In this document: piece after piece, positions 1-6,917 of the stretch
Position numbering within the stretch: position 1 is the first letter of the stretch
Layout: each line of letters opens with the position of its first letter
Source of the DNA: Secundilactobacillus folii
Lineage (GTDB): Bacteria; Bacillota; Bacilli; Lactobacillales; Lactobacillaceae
Assembly: GCF_009720675.1 (NCBI RefSeq)
Contig: NZ_WNJO01000007.1
Location: 1-64,000 of the forward strand
Length of the DNA stretch: 64,000 nt
Direction of reading: 5' to 3'
Notes under the pieces: generated by a model
Database searches by the model: none
What the model was told of the DNA's origin: nothing
What the model saw: only the letters and a program-made list of their open reading frames with translations
Program-made: the position numbers and the translations under genes

Positions 1-1
1 T

Positions 2-436
2 AACCCTGACAATGGTAGTGGTATTCCAGGTACTGGAACTAATTCGACCGGAAACAATGGCCAGGCTAATAATGGACAAGCTAATAATTCTGGAGACAAT
101 AACACTACTACTGGCGTTGATAGGGGCAAGGTACCATCAGCTAAAGGATCTTCAAATAATTCACAGATTGGTACAACTCACAATATTGCAAAAGGTACTC
201 AATCAACTGGTGATGACGTTGTTAAGAATCAAGTTCATGGCGAACATCCACAAGCAACGGTGCATTCCGTTCAGAATAGTATTACAAATACTAAAAAGAA
301 TGGAACTCAGCATCAATTACCACAAACTTCAGAAAGCACTAATGAGTTAGGTACAATGGGAGCTCTGCTTCTAGGACTTTCTTCGTTACTTGGTTTGTTA
401 GGAATTGGCAAACGGCGTAAACATGAAGATAAGTAA
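2..436 (+). CDS. LPXTG surface protein, C-terminal end (partial)
   Basis: This is the end of a sortase-anchored cell-wall protein; the 5' part lies before the window. The open frame has no start codon and runs 144 residues to TAA at 434-436. The first two thirds are low-complexity and rich in Asn, Gly, Gln and Thr, with a short repeated NNGQA unit, as in wall-spanning stalks. It ends with a standard sorting signal: LPQTS, then a hydrophobic helix rich in Leu and Gly, then the basic tail GKRRKHEDK. Sortase A would cut between Thr and Ser and join the Thr to peptidoglycan. The ligand-binding part is not visible, so the function is unknown. A terminator follows at 481-520. Confidence 0.9.
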   Translation, partial: NPDNGSGIPGTGTNSTGNNGQANNGQANNSGDNNTTTGVDRGKVPSAKGSSNNSQIGTTHNIAKGTQSTGDDVVKNQVHGEHPQATVHSVQNSITNTKKNGTQHQLPQTSESTNELGTMGALLLGLSSLLGLLGIGKRRKHEDK

Positions 437-480
437 CTACTGCAGATGTTAATCATAAATAGTTAGTGATTTTAGAAGTA

Positions 481-521
481 AGAAAGCAGTAGCTCCATTC
501 ATTTGGGGCTGCTGCTTTCTT
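481..521 (+). terminator. Terminator of the LPXTG gene
   Basis: A near-perfect 16-bp stem (481-496 with 505-520) encloses an 8-base loop. Its 3' arm ends in a short run of T. It starts about 45 bases after the stop codon. Confidence 0.8.
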
Positions 522-677
522 GTACATATATTGAATAATTTGGAGCATTTCATCTTTAGTAGATTTTAATCATTACTCATTAAACACAATGTTATTTTAT
601 AAAATATTCACACAGATTCAACTAATTAAACAACATAAGGTTAACTTCGCAAAAGACTGCCTGCAAGCTACTTTTTT

Positions 678-685
678 GCTATAAT
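678..685 (+). promoter_or_regulatory. proC promoter, extended -10
   Basis: TATAAT at 680-685 is preceded by TG one base upstream (TGCTATAAT), an extended -10 element. No good -35 box sits at the right distance. The transcript would begin about 40 bases before the proC start. Confidence 0.6.
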
Positions 686-733
686 GTATACAGTGTATTG
701 ATGTCAAATTAAGATCCATAGGAGTTGATACTC

Positions 734-1531
734 ATGAAAGTTGGGTTTATCGGAGTCGGTGGTATGGCACAGGCGATTATTCACGGGTTGTTAAGCCAGA
801 CGAAAATTGCACCTGCCGATATTTTAATTCATAGTGCGCATACCTCGACTTATGAACCGTTTGCCAAGGAAAATGGGGTCACCGCGATGGCCAGCAATGT
901 GGAAGTGGCGAGGTCAAGCGATATTGTCGTCCTGGCGGTCACACCTAACGTTGCAACACCGGTTTTGCAGCAAATTCGCGATGAGTTGGATCCCAAACGT
1001 CACACGCTAGTTTCAATTGTCGCTGGACTCTCCTTAGAACGACTAGAGGAAATTGCCGGTTACGATTTACCAATTTTGAGAACTTTGCCAAATTTAAACG
1101 TGGCTATTGGTGCCGGTATGACGGCGATCCACGGTAATGAACATTTGACTGGTAAAGTTAAGCAGCAAGCGGTCTCATTGTTTGACCAAATTGGGAGTAC
1201 CGTAACGTTGCCAGAGTCAGATTTCTCCACGTTTTCCGCATTGGCGGGCTCCAGTCCGGCCTACGTTTATTTCTTTATTGATAGTTTGAGTCGAGCGGGT
1301 GTTAAGCACGGATTAACGAAGGCTGCTGCGACTAAAATTGCTGCACAAGCCGTGATGGGTTCGGCCGAAATGGTGCTCAATTCTGACGATAATCCCTTTG
1401 CGCTGATTGACCAAGTTTCCTCGCCGGGCGGCAGTACCGTCGCCGGTCTGTTAGCGATGGAAGAGGCTGGGTTCATGACTTCCGTTGTCAAAGGAATTGA
1501 TGCAACGATTGCTCGGGATAAGAAAAAATAA
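734..1531 (+). CDS. proC: Pyrroline-5-carboxylate reductase
   Basis: Catalyses the last step of proline synthesis, NAD(P)H-dependent reduction of 1-pyrroline-5-carboxylate, in the cytoplasm. The 265-residue length is typical of the family. The N-terminal Rossmann fold shows GVGGMA at residues 7-12. The C-terminal dimerisation domain carries LAGSSPAYVYFF and the family signature QVSSPGGSTVAGL. The ATG at 734 is chosen over an in-frame TTG at 725 because AGGAG at 720-724 is 9 bases upstream. It appears to be a single-gene unit, and no proA or proB is in the window. Confidence 0.95.
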   Translation: MKVGFIGVGGMAQAIIHGLLSQTKIAPADILIHSAHTSTYEPFAKENGVTAMASNVEVARSSDIVVLAVTPNVATPVLQQIRDELDPKRHTLVSIVAGLSLERLEEIAGYDLPILRTLPNLNVAIGAGMTAIHGNEHLTGKVKQQAVSLFDQIGSTVTLPESDFSTFSALAGSSPAYVYFFIDSLSRAGVKHGLTKAAATKIAAQAVMGSAEMVLNSDDNPFALIDQVSSPGGSTVAGLLAMEEAGFMTSVVKGIDATIARDKKK

Positions 1532-1603
1532 TAACGTTTGAAGCATAAACTAGCGGTGGATACAGGAACTTTAAAATGCAAGCTGAACGCCGATACAACG
1601 GGC

Positions 1604-1632
1604 TTGCAACATGGTCTATACCAGTATATAAT
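1604..1632 (+). promoter_or_regulatory. nagA promoter with NagR-like operator in the spacer
   Basis: A -35 box TTGCAA (1604-1609) and a -10 box TATAAT (1627-1632) are 17 bases apart. The spacer holds the inverted repeat TGGTCTATACCA (1612-1623). This closely matches the dre-type operator (TGGTnTAnACCA) bound by GntR/HutC regulators of amino-sugar use such as NagR/YvoA and DasR. A repressor bound here would block RNA polymerase, and the second gene of the operon encodes such a regulator. Confidence 0.8.
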
Positions 1633-1683
1633 GAATTCGTAAACGTGATCAAGTAGATCAGATTTGATTAGGAGGAACAGTTT

Positions 1684-2829
1684 ATGAGTATCGTGTTGAA
1701 ACACGCGACGATTTACACTGGTGAAGACGTTATCAGTGATGGCTACATCCGGTTTAGTAAGACGGTTGAAGCCGTGGGTGCGATGAATGATTACCAAGCA
1801 CAACCCAATGACGAGGTTCACTTTGTCAGTGGAAAGGTGATCGTTCCCGGATTCATTGATGTTCACACACATGGTGGCTACGGCTTTGATTCGATGGACG
1901 GAAATGCTGATCAGATCAACCAGATGGTTAATCTGATGGTTAAAGAAGGGATTACGACTGTATTTCCTACGACCATGACCCAGTCTAATGATAATATTGC
2001 GCACGCAATGACTGGTATTAGGAAAGCAGCAAAGGTTAATCCGGTGATTAAGGGGATTCACCTTGAAGGTCCGTTTATCGCAGCAATCTACAAGGGTGCC
2101 CAGCCAGAAAAGTTCATTAAAGATCCAGACGTTTCCTTACTGGACCACTGGAATGAACTTTCAGGCGGGTTAGTCAAGCTGATTACTTATGCGCCTGAAG
2201 ATGAAGGTGCTAAGGTGTTTGAAGACTATTGTCTCGCTCATCATATCGTGCCTTCGGTTGGACACAGTAACGCTACTAGAGCACAAATGTTAGCCAGCCG
2301 TGCGACCCACGTTACTCATTTGTACAATGCTCAACGCGAATTCAAACACCGTGAACCGGGTGTGACCGGCCACGCAATGCTGGAAGATAACATGTATGCT
2401 GAGCTTATCTGTGATGGATTCCATATTGTTCCCGATATGATCAAACTTGCTTACGAACAAAAGGGACCTCACCGAATCGAATTGGTGACGGATTCTATGC
2501 GTGCCAAGGGTATGCCAGAGGGCGTCAGTGAACTTGGCGGCCAAAAAGTGATCGTGAAGGATAAACAAGCTCGACTTGAGTCGGGTAATTTAGCCGGTTC
2601 GGTTTTACGTTACGATGACGCTTTTCGTAACGTGATCTCATTCACTGGCTGCGCAATTGAAGATGCTGTTCAAATGGCTTCCGTCAATCAGGCCCAAGAA
2701 TTTGGGTTGACGAGCAAGGGTAAATTATTGCCCGGCTTTGATGCAGACCTGAACGTCTTTGATCGCGCACTTAATTTGCAAACTACTTACAGCTATGGTC
2801 GTGCCTTCGAAGCTGACCAGGCTGACTAG
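1684..2829 (+). CDS. nagA: N-acetylglucosamine-6-phosphate deacetylase
   Basis: Removes acetate from GlcNAc-6-phosphate to give glucosamine-6-phosphate, in amino-sugar catabolism and cell-wall sugar recycling. It is 381 residues long and has the amidohydrolase barrel motifs: HTH in DVHTHGGYG (H61, H63), the metal ligand E128 in HLEGPF, H194 in VGHSNAT, H212 in THLYNAQ, and the catalytic Asp (about D270) in LVTDSMRA. The usual NAM after THLYN/THLFN reads NAQ here, a mild change. An AGGAGG site lies just before the ATG. The gene is followed after 25 bases by nagR. NagB is not in the window. Confidence 0.95.
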   Translation: MSIVLKHATIYTGEDVISDGYIRFSKTVEAVGAMNDYQAQPNDEVHFVSGKVIVPGFIDVHTHGGYGFDSMDGNADQINQMVNLMVKEGITTVFPTTMTQSNDNIAHAMTGIRKAAKVNPVIKGIHLEGPFIAAIYKGAQPEKFIKDPDVSLLDHWNELSGGLVKLITYAPEDEGAKVFEDYCLAHHIVPSVGHSNATRAQMLASRATHVTHLYNAQREFKHREPGVTGHAMLEDNMYAELICDGFHIVPDMIKLAYEQKGPHRIELVTDSMRAKGMPEGVSELGGQKVIVKDKQARLESGNLAGSVLRYDDAFRNVISFTGCAIEDAVQMASVNQAQEFGLTSKGKLLPGFDADLNVFDRALNLQTTYSYGRAFEADQAD

Positions 2830-2854
2830 CAAGTCAGAAAGGTCGTTAAATGCT

Positions 2855-3556
2855 ATGGGGTCACCTGTATATATACAAATTCATAATGATATCAAAAAAG
2901 CGATTGAGGCTGGTAAATGGTCGGTTGGGGATCGAATTCCATCTGAACGTGAGCTCGCCGTTCAATTTCACGTCAGTCGAATGACGCTGCGACAGGCGAT
3001 TCAAACATTGGTTGAAGAAGGAATTTTAGAGCGTTTTGTGGGTTCTGGTACGTTCGTTGCCAACCAAAAAGTGCAGGAAAAAATGTCAGGGGTCACCGGG
3101 TTTACTGACGTGATGCTTGCTCAAGGTAAACAGCCTTCCAGTAAGACGGTTTCTTACCACGTGATGAGCCCTTCACTAAGCGAGGCTGAAAAGCTGCAAC
3201 TGAAAGACGGGGACCAGGTTTTGCGAATGGAACGGGTGCGGTATGGTGATGATGTGCCGATCAGTTTTGAAGTGGCGACGATTCCAATTGAAATTGTTGA
3301 TGGCCTCTCGAAACCGGAAGTTACCGATTCACTCTATCGGACTTTGGAAGCTAAAAAAAATTTGATTCCAGGACACGCCAAGCAAATGGTGTCTGCATCA
3401 TCAGCTTCTGAGCGCATTGCCGAGTATTTGGATATCAAGCGCGGTGACGCCATCCTCAGATTGCGGCAGATTTCCTACTTGCAAGATGGTCGGCCGTTTG
3501 AATATGTCCGGACCCAGTACGTGGGTGAACGGTTTGAATTCGTTCTAGAAAAGTAA
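2855..3556 (+). CDS. nagR: GntR/HutC-family repressor, NagR-like
   Basis: A DNA-binding repressor of N-acetylglucosamine genes that is probably released by glucosamine- or GlcNAc-6-phosphate. It is 233 residues. The N-terminal winged helix (about 1-70) contains the GntR signature GDRIPSERELAVQFHVSRMTLRQAI. A UTRA effector-binding domain fills about 85-230. The open frame extends back into nagA, but the ATG at 2855 is preferred because MGSPVYIQIHNDIKK is the usual family N-terminus and AGAAAGG lies upstream. It shares a transcript with nagA, so it should regulate itself through the operator at 1612-1623. The symbol rests on context plus family. Confidence 0.85.
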   Translation: MGSPVYIQIHNDIKKAIEAGKWSVGDRIPSERELAVQFHVSRMTLRQAIQTLVEEGILERFVGSGTFVANQKVQEKMSGVTGFTDVMLAQGKQPSSKTVSYHVMSPSLSEAEKLQLKDGDQVLRMERVRYGDDVPISFEVATIPIEIVDGLSKPEVTDSLYRTLEAKKNLIPGHAKQMVSASSASERIAEYLDIKRGDAILRLRQISYLQDGRPFEYVRTQYVGERFEFVLEK

Positions 3557-3572
3557 ATGTTGAATCAAAAAG

Positions 3573-3617
3573 ATAGCAACGCTCCAATTCAATCATTGAA
3601 GTGTTGCTATTTTTTTA
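3573..3617. terminator. Bidirectional terminator between nagR and tagA
   Basis: An inverted repeat with arms ATAGCAACGCT and AGTGTTGCTAT is followed by a run of seven T on the plus strand. A-rich sequence before the left arm lets it also serve the convergent tagA gene. Confidence 0.75.
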
Positions 3618-3619
3618 AG

Positions 3620-4354
3620 TTATTTCGATTGACGAACTGATTTTTTAACGGCTTTTAGGTACTTTGGCAGAACCATCATACGGCCAATTCGAGATGGTTC
3701 GGTAATTAAACGGTAGAACCATTCCAGATGGTGGTTTTGAAAGAATTTTGGCGCTCGTTTGGTATGGCCGCTAAGAACGTCAAAGCTGCCGCCCACGCCC
3801 ATCCAGAGGCCGTCATTTTGATGCCGGTATTGAGCAATCAGCTGTTCTTGTTTGGGAAAGCCAACTGCTAGGAAGACCATGTCTGGTTGCTGAACCTCAA
3901 TATCAGCAGCAATCGGGTTAAAGTCTTGAAAATAACCATCGTGGGTGCCAACCACCTTTAAATGCGGATATTGGGTAGCCACTACCCTAGCCACGTCTGA
4001 GATCACGTCTGGCTTAGCGCCCACGAGGTAGACTGATTTGTCATTTCTGTTTCCCCAGGACAGCAACGACAGCATTGTATCATACCCGGTGATGCGTTCG
4101 GACATCGGGGTACCAATAATGGCTGCCCCCTTCAAAATACCGATCCCATCTGGTGTGATATAGTCAGCCCCAGCCAAAATATTTTGATAATCGGGGTGTT
4201 CTCGCGCATACATGACGATCTCGGGGTTAGCGGTCACGATAAAAGTATTGTGACGAGCAGTGATCCGAGATTCAATGGCAGTTAAAAACGCCTTTTGGGT
4301 TGTGTTGATGAACGGGACACCTAGGACAGTAACGTGTGAAAAATCTTGAACCAT
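3620..4354 (-). CDS. tagA: TagA/WecG/CpsF-family ManNAc transferase (wall teichoic acid)
   Basis: A GT26 glycosyltransferase of 244 residues. The family adds ManNAc to undecaprenyl-PP-GlcNAc, the second step of the wall teichoic acid linkage unit, at the inner membrane face. Typical motifs are TANPEIVMYA near the N-terminus, ADYITPDGIGIL, VGAKPDV and the C-terminal GVGGSFDVLSGHTKRAP. The start is the ATG at 4352-4354 with AGGTGG five bases upstream; an upstream in-frame GTG lies inside that ribosome site. It stands alone here. tagO, the preceding step, is at 61224-62318. A WecG-type role in another polysaccharide is possible. Confidence 0.88.
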   Translation of the reverse strand: MVQDFSHVTVLGVPFINTTQKAFLTAIESRITARHNTFIVTANPEIVMYAREHPDYQNILAGADYITPDGIGILKGAAIIGTPMSERITGYDTMLSLLSWGNRNDKSVYLVGAKPDVISDVARVVATQYPHLKVVGTHDGYFQDFNPIAADIEVQQPDMVFLAVGFPKQEQLIAQYRHQNDGLWMGVGGSFDVLSGHTKRAPKFFQNHHLEWFYRLITEPSRIGRMMVLPKYLKAVKKSVRQSK

Positions 4355-4466
4355 AATGACCACCTAACTTTTGATAAAATAATAATACTACCGTTTAAAT
4401 GACGTCCCAAGGGATTAATGCTAAAATAGTGCTTATAAATAGCAATCAATTAAAGGAGTTGCAGAC

Positions 4467-5936
4467 ATGGCAAAGCAGTATCCAGATGATAGCACAACGT
4501 TGCATACGGATGCGTATGAATTAAGCATGATTCAAACCTATTTTGAAAAGGGGATTCAGAATAAACCGGCCATTTTCGAGGCTTATTTCCGGGAGATGCC
4601 CTTTCATAACGGTTTTGCAGTCTTCGCTGGACTAGAACACATTATCCATTATATCGAAGATTTGCACTTTTCCGACACTGACATTGCATATTTAAAGGAA
4701 ACTGGTGATTTTTCACCAGCGTTTATTGATTATTTGAGTCATTTTAAATTTCAAGGGACGGTTCGTTCTGCCGTAGAAGGAGAATTAATCTATAACAATG
4801 AACCGATTATGCAGGTCGAAGGTCCGCTGGCCGATTGTCAGCTGATTGAAACCGCAGTACTGAACATTTTGAACTATCAGACCCTGATTGCCACCAAAGC
4901 CGCCCGAATCCGTTCCGTAGCGGGCAACGATGGCATTATGGAATTTGGAACACGTCGAGCACAGGAATTTGACGCTGCTATTTGGGGTACTCGAGCAGCC
5001 TATATTGGTGGTTTTGATGCAACTTCCAACGTTCGTGCCGGCAAGTTGTTTGGGATTCCGATCAGCGGGACTCACGCCCATTCACTCGTGCAAACTTACG
5101 GCAACGATTACGATGCATTTCGCGCCTACGCTGAGACCCACAAAGACTGTGTATTTCTAGTTGATACCTATGATACGATCAAATCAGGTGTGCCATCAGC
5201 CATTAAGGTTGCTAAAGAAATGGGCGATAAGATCAATTTCTTAGGTGTTCGTATTGATTCTGGTGATATGGCTTACCTGTCAAAGCGGGTGCGCGAGCAA
5301 TTAGACGACGCCGGCTTCACGGATGCTAAGATCTATGCGTCAAACGACCTGGACGAAAAAACGATTATGTCACTGAAAATGCAGCGGGCAAAAATTGACG
5401 TTTGGGGAGTTGGAACTAAGCTGATCACGGCCTTTGACCAACCAGCACTGGGCGCGGTTTACAAGATGGTGTCCATCGAGCACAACGGCAAGATGGAAGA
5501 CACGATCAAGCTATCTAACAACGCTGAAAAGGTCTCAACACCTGGTCGAAAGCAAGTTTGGCGAATCACCAAAAAAGCGGACGGCAAGTCGGAGGGTGAC
5601 TACGTGGCACTGTGGGACGAGGACCCGCGCAAATTGGATGAACTTTACATGTTCCACCCAAGCTACACTTACATCAATAAAACGGTCACGGACTTCGATG
5701 CTCGGCCGATTTTGCAAACGATTTTTGAAGATGGCCGTTTGGTTTATCAACAGCCTGAACTGGAAGCCATCAAGGCTCGCTGCCAACAAATGCAGGAGAA
5801 CCTGTGGCCCGAATATAAGCGTGATTTGAACCCCCAGAAGTACCCGGTTGATTTGTCGCAGAAGTGCTGGGATAACAAGATGGCGCTGATTAAAAAGATT
5901 CACGAATATGTCAGAAATATTAACTATGATGACTAA
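4467..5936 (+). CDS. pncB: Nicotinate phosphoribosyltransferase
   Basis: Joins nicotinate to PRPP to form nicotinate mononucleotide, the entry to NAD salvage (Preiss-Handler pathway). It is 489 residues, as in the Firmicutes type. Diagnostic stretches are DAYELSMIQTYF near the N-terminus, EFGTRRAQEFDAA and IGGFDATSNV, and SGTHAHS, which contains the histidine that is phosphorylated to couple ATP hydrolysis. An AAAGGAG site precedes the ATG. nadE follows after 16 bases, so the first and last salvage enzymes are co-transcribed. The middle enzyme, NadD, is not in the window. Confidence 0.96.
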   Translation: MAKQYPDDSTTLHTDAYELSMIQTYFEKGIQNKPAIFEAYFREMPFHNGFAVFAGLEHIIHYIEDLHFSDTDIAYLKETGDFSPAFIDYLSHFKFQGTVRSAVEGELIYNNEPIMQVEGPLADCQLIETAVLNILNYQTLIATKAARIRSVAGNDGIMEFGTRRAQEFDAAIWGTRAAYIGGFDATSNVRAGKLFGIPISGTHAHSLVQTYGNDYDAFRAYAETHKDCVFLVDTYDTIKSGVPSAIKVAKEMGDKINFLGVRIDSGDMAYLSKRVREQLDDAGFTDAKIYASNDLDEKTIMSLKMQRAKIDVWGVGTKLITAFDQPALGAVYKMVSIEHNGKMEDTIKLSNNAEKVSTPGRKQVWRITKKADGKSEGDYVALWDEDPRKLDELYMFHPSYTYINKTVTDFDARPILQTIFEDGRLVYQQPELEAIKARCQQMQENLWPEYKRDLNPQKYPVDLSQKCWDNKMALIKKIHEYVRNINYDD

Positions 5937-5952
5937 GTAAGAGGGCGCAGAG

Positions 5953-6777
5953 ATGAGAGCATTACAACGAGAAATTATTGGCGCGTTGAAAGTTCAGCCA
6001 AAGATTGATCCCGAAACTGAAATTCGCCGCAGTGTTGATTTTATGAAGGCCTATTTAAAAAAAACCGGTTTAAAATCTTTGGTACTAGGAATTTCCGGTG
6101 GTCAGGACTCCACGCTAGCAGGCAAGCTTTGTGAGATGGCGGCTAGTGAACTAAGGGCTGAGACTCACGATGACAGTTACCAGTTTATTGCTGTGCGGCT
6201 GCCATACGGAACTCAAGCAGACGAATCAGACGCGATGGCAGCCGTTAAGTTCATGGGAGCCGACCGTGTGGACCGTGTGGATATTCAACCGGCTACCGAT
6301 GCCACTGTTAAGGCGGTTGAGGCTAATCACGAGACAATTTCAGATTTTAATAAGGGGAACATTAAAGCCCGTCAACGGATGATTGCCCAGTTTACGATTG
6401 CCGGCGCAAACCAAGGTGTCGTGGTTGGCACCGATCATGCTGCTGAGGCGGTTACTGGATTTTACACTAAATTTGGTGATGGTGCCGCTGACATTACGCC
6501 GATTTGGCGTCTCAATAAACGCCAGGGCAAACAGCTACTGGCTGCCTTGCACGCACCGGAACATCTTTATACGAAGGTACCAACGGCTGACTTGGAAGAG
6601 GATCGGCCAGCGCTGCCAGATGAAGCTGCACTGGGTGTGCGTTATGACGATATTGATGATTATCTTGAGGGTAAGGACGTTTCGGACAAGGCTGCTGAAA
6701 CCATTGAAGGTTGGTATTTGCGGACTCAGCATAAACGACACCTACCCATTACGGTATTTGACACATTTTGGAAATAA
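5953..6777 (+). CDS. nadE: NH3-dependent NAD synthetase
   Basis: Amidates nicotinate adenine dinucleotide to NAD+ using ammonia and ATP. It is 274 residues with no glutaminase domain, so it is the ammonia-dependent form. The PP-loop GISGGQDST sits near residue 50. [23 protein letters not shown] and the C-terminal [17 protein letters not shown] are characteristic. It is the second gene of the pncB-nadE operon. Confidence 0.96.
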   Translation: MRALQREIIGALKVQPKIDPETEIRRSVDFMKAYLKKTGLKSLVLGISGGQDSTLAGKLCEMAASELRAETHDDSYQFIAVRLPYGTQADESDAMAAVKFMGADRVDRVDIQPATDATVKAVEANHETISDFNKGNIKARQRMIAQFTIAGANQGVVVGTDHAAEAVTGFYTKFGDGAADITPIWRLNKRQGKQLLAALHAPEHLYTKVPTADLEEDRPALPDEAALGVRYDDIDDYLEGKDVSDKAAETIEGWYLRTQHKRHLPITVFDTFWK

Positions 6778-6790
6778 CGTTTACTTTAAC

Positions 6791-6880
6791 GATGAGGGAG
6801 TAATCGGCAGAATCTTCTGTGACCAACCCGTCAGCAAGGGATGATAGTCTCCGGGAAGGCCTTAATCGATGAGACTTATA
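6791..6880 (+). promoter_or_regulatory. yybP-ykoY (Mn2+) riboswitch
   Basis: The leader of the downstream ATPase gene carries the conserved parts of the yybP-ykoY aptamer in order: GGGAGTA at about 6797-6803, CCGTCAGC near 6828-6835, TCCGGG near 6850-6855, and GAGACTT at 6871-6877. A P1 helix is possible between ATGAG (6792-6796) and CTTAT (6875-6879). A CAGAA/TTCTG hairpin lies inside. Members of this class bind Mn2+ and are often found before P-type ATPases and MntP/TerC-like exporters. Only 24 bases separate the P1 strand from the ribosome site and I see no terminator, so control is more likely at translation initiation. Confidence 0.82.
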
Positions 6881-6917
6881 ACAATAAAGAGGTTTCACAA
6901 TTACAGGAGGTTTCGAG

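Noticed and set aside
1267-2061. A 264-codon minus-strand frame across the proC-nagA junction
   Set aside because: It is antisense to two clear genes and crosses the well-formed nagA promoter; the product is not recognisable.
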